Source: Bacteroidota bacterium (lineage in GTDB: Bacteria > Bacteroidota > Bacteroidia > Chitinophagales > Chitinophagaceae). From it: DNA of 5,026 bases. Location: contig CANHUW010000117.1 of NCBI GenBank assembly GCA_947463975.1, positions 1-5,026 of the forward strand, read 5' to 3'. This document shows positions 1-5,026 of this stretch, piece by piece. Numbering within the stretch: the first letter of the stretch is position 1; each line of letters starts with the position of its first letter. Position numbers and translations under genes: made by a program. The notes beneath the pieces were generated by a model that saw only the letters and a program-made list of their open reading frames with translations, was not told the origin of the DNA and ran no database searches.

Positions 1-2399
1 ACAGAGACCATTTCTCCATTCCTATTTTTAACATTCAATTTTAAAATATCTTCTGGGTGTGCTCTGAATTCAGGAGCCGCTTGAACCATTACACGATATA
101 ATTGACCAAATCGAATAAAATTAGTTGCATATTCACTTCCTAAAAATGTTTGAAGGCTATTTAAGATATCATCTACTATCACATTTTTTTGAGCTGCTTT
201 AGTGTAATCAATGTTCACCATGTATTGAGGGAAGGATGCATCAAAGGAAGTATAGGTATTTCTTAATGCTTCATCTTTATTTAACTCAGCAACAAAATCG
301 TTCGTCACTTTTTCGAATGCTTTCAAATCTCCCTTACCTGTTTTATCTAATAATCTTAATTCAAATCCGCTAGCATTACCATAGCCCGGCACTGGTGGAG
401 GAGTGAAAAATTCAATTTTTGCATCTTGAATATTCTTAGTTTTATCTTTTAATATTTCGATAATTTCTTGATCGGTATACTTTCTTTTATCCCAGTTTTT
501 TAAACTTATTAAGTTCATCCCGAAATTGGCACCTGTTCCATCTGTTAAAACATTAAAGCCAGCCAGGGTAGAGACAGAACTTACCATATCTAATTCGCTT
601 GCCACTGTTTGTATTGCGTCTACTACTTTTTCTGTTCTTTCTAAAGTAGCACCAGATGGTGATGTGATATTCGCATAAATAGTACCTTGATCTTCGTTTG
701 GAATAAATCCATTAGGCAATATCTTTCCTAAAACCCCAGTAATTAAACAGAAAGCAATTAAAGACCCATATATAACAACTCTTTTATTAGAGATGATTCC
801 AATGATCCACTGAAACTTATTTTCTACTTTATCGTATCCGTTATTAAATCCTTTTAAAAATTTAGTGAGCCAGTTATTTGAAGTAGAAGTTGAATCATGC
901 GGCTTTAGCAATAGAACACAAAGTGCAGGTGTAAGCGTTAAAGCTACAACACCAGATAATACAATGGCAACAGCCATTGTCAAAGAGAACTCTCTATAAA
1001 AAATACCAGTTGGTCCAGGAATAAATGATACTGGAATAAATACTGCAGACATTACCAATGTAATAGCAATAATCGCACCAGAAATTTCTTTCATCGCGGC
1101 ATCTGTTGCCTTTCCTGGACTCATGTGAAATTTCTCCATTTTAAAGTGTACTGCTTCCACAACTACAATAGCATTGTCTACTACAATTCCAATGGCTAAA
1201 ACCAAGGCAAATAAAGTGATTAGATTTAAGGAAAATCCAAAAAACTGCATAAATAAGAAAGTTCCAATAAGTGATACAGGAACAGTTAATGCAGGTATAA
1301 GGGTAGATCGCCAATCTTGTAAAAAGATAAATACTACTAAAGAAACTAATAAAAAGGCCTCTAATAATGTTTTTAATACTACTTTGATGGATGCGTTTAA
1401 GAAATTAGAAACATCATAGCTTACTGTGTAATCAATATCTGCATTAAAATTTTTCTTTAACTCATCCATTCTTTTTTTGATATTGCTAATTACTTCATTA
1501 GCATTAGTCCCAGGCCTTTGTTTTAATAATACAGCAGCAGATGGTTTTCCATTTTCTTTAGAGATAACATCATATTCCTGAGAACCTAGTTCAATTTCGG
1601 CAACATCTTTTAGTTTCAATAAAGCGCCATCAGAAGTACTTTTGATGATAATATTTTGGTATTGTTCTTCCGTATTGAATTTTCCAATGTACTTTAAAAC
1701 ATACTGCAAAGATTGTGGTCTTTTCCCTGAAGCATCACCCACTTTACCTGGAGCAGCTTCGATATTTTGTTCTTTCAAACTATTGATAATATCCTGACTT
1801 GAGATATTATAGGCGTGCATTTTTACTGGGTTTAACCATATACGCATGGAGTATTCTCGCATTCCCATGATATCTGCAAAACCTACTCCCTCAATTCTCT
1901 TAAGCTCAGGCAAAATATTGATATCGGTAAAATTGTATAAAAACTTTTCGTCGATACTTGTATCGTTACTCAATAAGTTTAAATACAATAACATACTGTT
2001 TTGAACTTTTTCTACAATCACACCTGCTTTAACAGCTTCTTGTGGTAATTCATCCAATGCCGAGGAGACCCTGTTTTGTACGTTTACAGCGGCTAATTCC
2101 GGATCCGTGCCAGATTTAAATACAATATTAATTACACTGGTACCATCATTACCCGAAACAGAAGACATATATGCCATTCCTGGAACACCATTGATGGCTC
2201 TTTCTAAAGGAGTTACTACTGCTTTCACGCATGTTTCTGCATTAGCGCCAGTATATTTTGTAGTGACCGTTACTTCTGGTGGGGCGATATTGGGAAACTG
2301 TGTAATGGGTAATTGCGTCAAAGCAATAATCCCAAGTAACAAAATAAAAATAGAAATAACAATAGATAAAACCGGCCTATGTGTAAATTTTAATGTCAT
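1..2399 (-). CDS. RND efflux permease, HAE1 (AcrB-like) family, 3' end cut by window edge
   Basis: This is the inner-membrane pump of a tripartite proton-driven efflux system, which exports drugs, dyes, detergents or metabolites from the periplasm or outer membrane leaflet. An uninterrupted frame of 799 codons runs off the left edge. It aligns by eye with E. coli AcrB from residue 1 to about 814 at an offset of only one residue in the TM2-TM4 region. Visible features are TM1 (about 9-28), the IAPPEVTV strand after it, the porter-domain signature AVNVQNR (about 104-110), TM2 with conserved Glu347, TM4 with LAIGIVVDNAIVVVEA (about 401-416), the SGAIIAITLVMSAVFIP segment of TM5 and LTLTPALC of TM6. 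The second porter half begins after TM7 with NGFIPNEDQGT. TM8-TM12, with the Lys and Arg of the proton relay, lie outside the window. ATG at 2399 is chosen because MTLKFTHRPV matches the usual HAE1 N-terminus. It begins 5 bases after the adaptor stop, so the two are almost certainly cotranscribed. Unusual: Asn409 replaces the second Asp of the TM4 pair. The family is certain; the substrate cannot be read. Confidence 0.96.
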   Translation of the reverse strand, partial: MTLKFTHRPVLSIVISIFILLLGIIALTQLPITQFPNIAPPEVTVTTKYTGANAETCVKAVVTPLERAINGVPGMAYMSSVSGNDGTSVINIVFKSGTDPELAAVNVQNRVSSALDELPQEAVKAGVIVEKVQNSMLLYLNLLSNDTSIDEKFLYNFTDINILPELKRIEGVGFADIMGMREYSMRIWLNPVKMHAYNISSQDIINSLKEQNIEAAPGKVGDASGKRPQSLQYVLKYIGKFNTEEQYQNIIIKSTSDGALLKLKDVAEIELGSQEYDVISKENGKPSAAVLLKQRPGTNANEVISNIKKRMDELKKNFNADIDYTVSYDVSNFLNASIKVVLKTLLEAFLLVSLVVFIFLQDWRSTLIPALTVPVSLIGTFLFMQFFGFSLNLITLFALVLAIGIVVDNAIVVVEAVHFKMEKFHMSPGKATDAAMKEISGAIIAITLVMSAVFIPVSFIPGPTGIFYREFSLTMAVAIVLSGVVALTLTPALCVLLLKPHDSTSTSNNWLTKFLKGFNNGYDKVENKFQWIIGIISNKRVVIYGSLIAFCLITGVLGKILPNGFIPNEDQGTIYANITSPSGATLERTEKVVDAIQTVASELDMVSSVSTLAGFNVLTDGTGANFGMNLISLKNWDKRKYTDQEIIEILKDKTKNIQDAKIEFFTPPPVPGYGNASGFELRLLDKTGKGDLKAFEKVTNDFVAELNKDEALRNTYTSFDASFPQYMVNIDYTKAAQKNVIVDDILNSLQTFLGSEYATNFIRFGQLYRVMVQAAPEFRAHPEDILKLNVKNRNGEMVS

Positions 2400-2404
2400 A
2401 ATAC

Positions 2405-3484
2405 TTAGTTTTTGATAAGCTTATAGTTTACTTTATCTCCAGTTTTAATACTTTGAATTCCCTCGTAAATAATTTTATCATCCTTAGTCAAATCCTTGTC
2501 TAAAACAAAGTAGTTGCTTAGTCTATTAATAGGATTAATTTTTTTACTATATACCTTATTGTTTTTATCTACTAAATAAATATAGATATTGCCTTGAACT
2601 TCAAAAGTTGATTTTTGAGGGATAATGATGACGTTTTTGTAAAGTTTCTTTACCAAAATTTTACCAGTACCACCTTCTTTTAATAATCTTTCTGGGTTGG
2701 GAAACTTCGCTCTGAATGCAATATTCCCAGTTTCTTTATTGAACTCTGTTTCAGTTGTTTCAATGGTTCCTTTGTATGGATAGATAGAATTATTTGCTAA
2801 GGATAAAGTAACTGTATTATTTTTACTTTTGGATTGAACATAATCGAGATAATCAATTTCGGATACACTAAAGTAGGCGAAAACAGATTCATTATTAGAT
2901 ATAGAAGTTAATAAAGCACCTTCGTCAATTAAGCTTCCTTTTTTATTGGGTATACGATTGATGATTCCATCAAAAGGCGCTTTAATTTTAGTAAATTCGA
3001 CATGAAGTATTGCTTGTTCTTTAGCAACTCTTGCCTCATTCACTTTAGCTTTATTGATATTTACCTTTGTAGTGATTAAATCCAATTCAGATTTAGATAC
3101 AATATTTTTATCAAATAATTTTTTAGTGTTTTCAACCTCAATTTCTGAAGCCCTCAATTCAGCAATTGTACTTTGGATAGCTGCTTCCGCCTTATGAACA
3201 TGTTGTTCGTACTCTTTACTATTCAATGTAAAAAGTATTTGGCCTTTTTTTACTTTTTGACCTTCGTCAAGGTAAATATTCTCAACGAATCCTTTAACTT
3301 TTGATCGAATTTCAACGTTTTGAAACGAATTAATCGTTGTTGCATATTCCCTTTCATAAGTGGTATCTTTTATAATTGGGTTTACAACTAAATAAGTTTG
3401 TTCTTCGTTTTTCACCGTTTTGTCAGAGCATGAAATCAATAAAATTGATAACCATGTACCCCATACCAATGAAGTTTTGTTCAT
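2405..3484 (-). CDS. RND efflux periplasmic adaptor (membrane fusion protein), lipoprotein
   Basis: This 359-residue protein is the adaptor that joins an RND permease to an outer-membrane channel (AcrA/MexA type). Residues 1-19 form a lipoprotein signal peptide with lipobox Leu-Ile-Ser-Cys and Cys19 as the lipidated residue; SD follows, and only one positive charge (Lys3) lies before the hydrophobic stretch. The first half of the lipoyl domain is at about 62-88 (VKGFVENIYLDEGQKVKKGQ). A helical hairpin spans about 90-160, rich in Glu, Lys and Ala. The second lipoyl half is at about 161-190, with the diagnostic KIKAPFDGIINR. A beta-barrel follows (about 200-285), then a membrane-proximal domain that includes VIIIPQKSTFEVQGN. 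The length is near the family norm. The ATG at 3484 gives an intact signal peptide; no clear Shine-Dalgarno sequence precedes it, as is usual in Bacteroidetes. The permease gene follows after 5 bases. The family is certain; the substrate is not readable. Confidence 0.95.
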   Translation of the reverse strand: MNKTSLVWGTWLSILLISCSDKTVKNEEQTYLVVNPIIKDTTYEREYATTINSFQNVEIRSKVKGFVENIYLDEGQKVKKGQILFTLNSKEYEQHVHKAEAAIQSTIAELRASEIEVENTKKLFDKNIVSKSELDLITTKVNINKAKVNEARVAKEQAILHVEFTKIKAPFDGIINRIPNKKGSLIDEGALLTSISNNESVFAYFSVSEIDYLDYVQSKSKNNTVTLSLANNSIYPYKGTIETTETEFNKETGNIAFRAKFPNPERLLKEGGTGKILVKKLYKNVIIIPQKSTFEVQGNIYIYLVDKNNKVYSKKINPINRLSNYFVLDKDLTKDDKIIYEGIQSIKTGDKVNYKLIKN

Positions 3485-3514
3485 TGTGCTAATTTTTTTT
3501 AGAAATAAAAATGG

Positions 3515-3546
3515 AAAATGTAGTATAGCTATCTATAGCTATACAT
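3515..3546 (-). promoter_or_regulatory. Weak candidate promoter for the adaptor-permease genes, spacer filled by a palindrome
   Basis: Reading the minus strand, TACATTTT (3522 to 3515) matches the Bacteroidetes -7 box TAnnTTTG at all but the final base. Twenty-one bases upstream is ATG (3546-3544), a 2-of-3 match to the -33 TTG. The 21-base spacer is almost exactly the inverted repeat at 3523-3544. The -7 box lies about 30 bases before the adaptor ATG. Both boxes are imperfect and the region is AT-rich, so chance is possible. The genes could instead be read only from a promoter upstream of the 121-residue gene. Confidence 0.25.
3523..3544. repeat. Perfect inverted repeat of two ATAGCTAT palindromes, possible operator
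   Basis: GTATAGCTAT (3523-3532) and ATAGCTATAC (3535-3544) are perfect reverse complements separated by CT. The unit ATAGCTAT, itself a perfect 8-base palindrome, occurs at 3525-3532 and 3535-3542, exactly 10 bases apart. This places both copies on the same face of the helix, as expected for two side-by-side protein dimers. It lies in the 68-base gap between the 121-residue gene and the adaptor gene, about 40 bases before the adaptor start. As RNA it could form an A/U-rich hairpin, but no solid T run follows on the minus strand, so a terminator is less likely than a protein-binding site. Its function is inferred; the repeat itself is directly visible. Confidence 0.6.
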
Positions 3547-3563
3547 GCTTAATTAACAAGCAT
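3545..3563. repeat. Short inverted repeat across the stop codon of the 121-residue gene
   Basis: ATGCTT (3545-3550) and AAGCAT (3558-3563) are perfect 6-base arms around a 7-base loop containing part of the palindrome TTAATTAA (3549-3556). It directly abuts the larger 22-base inverted repeat and covers the TAA stop and last codons of the upstream gene. Together the two repeats make 41 consecutive bases of dyad symmetry. The arms are short, so alone this could be chance. It might add to an RNA structure between the two genes. Confidence 0.3.
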
Positions 3564-3918
3564 TATATTTGGGAGGGGGAGTAGAAAATTCAGGATGAAA
3601 CTGAACTTTATCTTTTGAATTATGTAATTCAAACATATTTTTTTGGAAATTCAATAAAACAAATTCTTTATTGCTTGTATTGAATATTTTATTTTCAAAA
3701 TTTTTCTTTTCGTCTTTTGATTCGTCTTCTTTTTCTGGCATATCCTGCTCTTCAGAATTCTTGTCCATTAGTTTTTTGTCGCTCTTCTCTTTATTTAAAA
3801 AGCTCAACTCGATATTGCTCATTTTTAAAGAGGATATAAGAGGAATGTTTACCAATATTATTTGTAAACATAGAAGTATGCAAATAGCCTTTTTTGTATA
3901 ATAGAAAATAGCCTCCAT
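3553..3918 (-). CDS. Small exported or membrane-anchored protein of unknown function, ends in TPPPKYNAC
   Basis: I do not recognise a named family for this 121-residue protein. Residues 1-10 include two lysines, followed by a hydrophobic segment at about 11-31 (AICILLCLQIILVNIPLISS), which could be a signal peptide or a single membrane anchor. Cys17 is not in a good lipobox because Leu precedes it. Residues 42-77 are highly charged, almost all Lys, Glu, Asp, Asn and Ser, and probably disordered. The C-terminal part (about 84-121) is more ordered in composition and ends with FSTPPPKYNAC, where the last residue is Cys. The ATG at 3918 is preferred because it gives the basic-then-hydrophobic N-terminus. 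The gene reads toward the efflux genes, 68 bases before the adaptor ATG, so it could share their transcript. A role in sensing or aiding the pump is only a guess from position. The ordered layout and exported N-terminus make a real gene likely. Confidence 0.7.
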   Translation of the reverse strand: MEAIFYYTKKAICILLCLQIILVNIPLISSLKMSNIELSFLNKEKSDKKLMDKNSEEQDMPEKEDESKDEKKNFENKIFNTSNKEFVLLNFQKNMFELHNSKDKVQFHPEFSTPPPKYNAC

Positions 3919-3946
3919 AGAGTGTCGCGAAGTTAATTAAGTATAA

Positions 3947-3954
3947 CAAAATCA
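3947..3954 (-). promoter_or_regulatory. Weak candidate -7 box upstream of the 121-residue gene
   Basis: On the minus strand TGATTTTG (3954 to 3947) matches the Bacteroidetes -7 consensus TAnnTTTG at 5 of the 6 fixed positions. It would start transcription roughly 20 bases before the ATG at 3918. No convincing TTG is found 19-23 bases upstream, so support is limited to this box and its position in a divergent gap. Confidence 0.25.
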
Positions 3955-4038
3955 ATATAAAATGGTTGAATAAATACCTAAATTCGATAGTATTTAGCCT
4001 AAATTCCTCCATTTCTGGAAGATATCTGCAAAATTTGG

Positions 4039-4053
4039 CAATTTAACAAATTG
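4039..4053. repeat. Inverted repeat overlapping the -33 box of the radical SAM gene promoter
   Basis: CAATTT (4039-4044) and AAATTG (4048-4053) are perfect 6-base arms around AAC. The right arm includes the TTG proposed as the -33 element, so a protein bound here would compete with RNA polymerase. Just upstream, 4027-4040 (TGCAAAATTTGGCA) is a near palindrome with one mismatched pair out of seven. The sequence is A/T-rich, so small palindromes arise easily by chance. Confidence 0.3.
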
Positions 4054-4082
4054 AATATCCAGTGGCCTTTTCCTTATTTTTG
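4051..4082 (+). promoter_or_regulatory. Bacteroidetes-type promoter for the radical SAM gene
   Basis: TTG (4051-4053) is followed after 21 bases by TATTTTTG (4075-4082), a full match to the -7 consensus TAnnTTTG used by the primary sigma factor of Bacteroidetes. Transcription should begin near 4087-4090. The proposed TTG start codon is at 4099, which leaves a leader of only about ten bases. This is the clearest promoter in the window, and its strand and position fit the gene that follows. Confidence 0.6.
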
Positions 4083-4098
4083 TGCAAAATAACCTTAC

Positions 4099-5026
4099 TT
4101 GTCAGCACCGGTATTATTAATTACGCCCCCCTTTACACAACTGAATACGCCCTATCCAGCTACTGCTTATTTAAAAGGGTTCTTTAATACCAAAAATATA
4201 CCTTCCATTCAGGCTGATTTTGGTATTGAAGTAATTTTAGCTTTATTAAATCAACAGGGGCTTCAGCATCTTTTTAAAACCATAGAACAAAAAGAACTTG
4301 AGTTAAGTGACAATGCGTCAAGAATGATTGAATTAAAAGATAAATACATTCATACCATTGATCAGGTAATTCAGTTCTTGCAAGGCAAACAAAATACTTT
4401 AGCACATAGCATTTGTACTAGAAAATTTTTACCAGAAGCAAATAGGTTTAAACAAATTGATGATTTGAAATGGGCTTTTGGTAGTATGGGAAAACAAGAT
4501 ATGGCAAAACATATTGCCACTTTATATTTAGAAGACTTAAGTGATTTAATTCAAGAAACTGTAGACGAACATTTTGGTTTTAGTAGATATGCAGAAGCAT
4601 TAGGAAGATCTGCTAACAAGTTTGATGAATTGTATGAATCACTTCAAAAGCCTTTTACTTTTATTGATGAAATACTTATACAAATATTAGCAGAAAGAAT
4701 TGAATCTGTGAAACCTAATTTAGTTTGTATATCTGTTCCATTTCCTGGCAATCTATACACTTCTTTAAGATGTGGTCAGTGGTTAAAAAAGCATTACCCC
4801 AATATTAAAGTAGCAATGGGCGGAGGATTTGCCAATACTGAATTAAGATCACTAAATGATATAAGGGTTTTTGAATTTTATGATTTCATTACATTAGATG
4901 ATGGTGAAGCGCCACTTGAAGTTCTAATCAATTATTTAAATGGTAAAGAAAAAATAGAAAACTTGAAGCGTTGTTTTACTATTTTAAACGGTGAGGTAAT
5001 TTATATTAATAATAGTACTTGTGCTG
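4099..5026 (+). CDS. B12-binding-domain radical SAM protein, N-terminal 309 codons, cut by window edge
   Basis: The open frame runs off the right edge. It begins VLLITPPFTQLNTPYPATAYLKG (residues 5-27), the first beta strand and Pro-rich loop typical of B12-binding radical SAM proteins. A mostly helical stretch of about 170 residues follows (about 40-200), then the rest of the cobalamin-binding Rossmann-like fold: NLVCISVPFPGN (207-218), a helix with RCGQWLKKHYP, VAMGGGFANTELR (238-250), and YDFITLDDGEAPLEVLI (261-277), the counterpart of the common GEGE segment. The classical DxHxxG cobalamin ligand motif is not visible, as in many members of this superfamily. The radical SAM core with CxxxCxxC should lie just beyond the edge and is inferred, not seen. 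A TAA at 4090 closes the frame upstream and the first in-frame ATG is at 4324, far inside conserved sequence, so TTG at 4099 is the best start. The gene points away from the efflux genes. The substrate is unknown; family members include methyltransferases and ring-forming enzymes. I recall related uncharacterised proteins in Bacteroidetes. Confidence 0.85.
   Translation, partial: MSAPVLLITPPFTQLNTPYPATAYLKGFFNTKNIPSIQADFGIEVILALLNQQGLQHLFKTIEQKELELSDNASRMIELKDKYIHTIDQVIQFLQGKQNTLAHSICTRKFLPEANRFKQIDDLKWAFGSMGKQDMAKHIATLYLEDLSDLIQETVDEHFGFSRYAEALGRSANKFDELYESLQKPFTFIDEILIQILAERIESVKPNLVCISVPFPGNLYTSLRCGQWLKKHYPNIKVAMGGGFANTELRSLNDIRVFEFYDFITLDDGEAPLEVLINYLNGKEKIENLKRCFTILNGEVIYINNSTCA

Noticed and set aside
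1174..1419. Plus-strand open frame of 81 codons
   Set aside because: It lies wholly antisense to conserved TM2-TM4 coding sequence of the permease and resembles no known protein.
2107..2415. Plus-strand open frame of 102 codons
   Set aside because: It is antisense to the N-terminal part of the permease gene and crosses the adaptor-permease junction; there is no promoter or protein-like pattern.
3523..3544. Rho-independent terminator between the small gene and the adaptor gene
   Set aside because: The stem is A/U-rich with only a 2-base loop, and the sequence that follows on the minus strand has broken T runs rather than a U tract directly after the stem.
3571..3581. G-rich run (gggaggggga) as a possible phase-variation slippage tract
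   Set aside because: The longest pure run is 5 G and it encodes Thr-Pro-Pro-Pro near the C-terminus of the small gene; this is too short and interrupted to expect frequent slippage.
3671..3901. Plus-strand open frame of 76 codons rich in Ser and Phe
   Set aside because: It is the antisense of the Lys/Glu/Asp-rich linker of the 121-residue gene; the Ser/Phe runs simply mirror its GAA, AAA and GAT codons.
3791..4012. Minus-strand open frame of 73 codons with a hydrophobic N-terminal half
   Set aside because: It overlaps the start of the 121-residue gene in another frame. Its Phe/Leu/Ile/Tyr-rich sequence is what A/T-rich DNA gives by chance, and the 121-residue frame has the more protein-like layout.

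Overview
The window is AT-rich and reads as a Bacteroidota (Bacteroidetes) chromosome. The evidence is codon choice, A/T-rich leaders without clear Shine-Dalgarno sequences, a TTG-N21-TAnnTTTG promoter typical of this phylum, and protein sequences that resemble Bacteroidetes versions of their families. No mobile element, tRNA, rRNA or CRISPR array was seen.

Layout. The left 80% is a minus-strand cluster, read right to left. It starts with a 121-residue exported or membrane-anchored protein of unknown function (3918 to 3553). Next is a lipoprotein periplasmic adaptor, or membrane fusion protein (3484 to 2405). Five bases later comes an RND/HAE1-type inner-membrane efflux permease (2399 to the left edge), cut after about 799 of an expected ~1050 residues. 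An outer-membrane TolC-type channel may follow beyond the left edge; this is an inference from how such operons are usually arranged. On the plus strand, pointing away, is the first 309 codons of a B12-binding-domain radical SAM protein (4099 to the right edge). Its radical SAM core, with the cluster-binding cysteines, lies outside the window.

How it works together. The adaptor and permease should form two parts of a tripartite proton-driven pump. The 121-residue gene runs in the same direction and could share the transcript, but its role is unknown. Between it and the adaptor gene lies a perfect 22-base inverted repeat made of two ATAGCTAT palindromes one helical turn apart. It sits where the spacer of a weak candidate promoter would be, which makes it a plausible operator for the pump. 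No regulator gene is visible.

The 180-base divergent gap (3919-4098) carries the best promoter in the window, reading into the radical SAM gene. That gene appears to start at a TTG codon only about ten bases after the predicted transcript start. The main points to follow up are the tandem palindrome, the Asp-to-Asn change in the permease proton-relay motif, the orphan 121-residue protein, and the function of the radical SAM protein.
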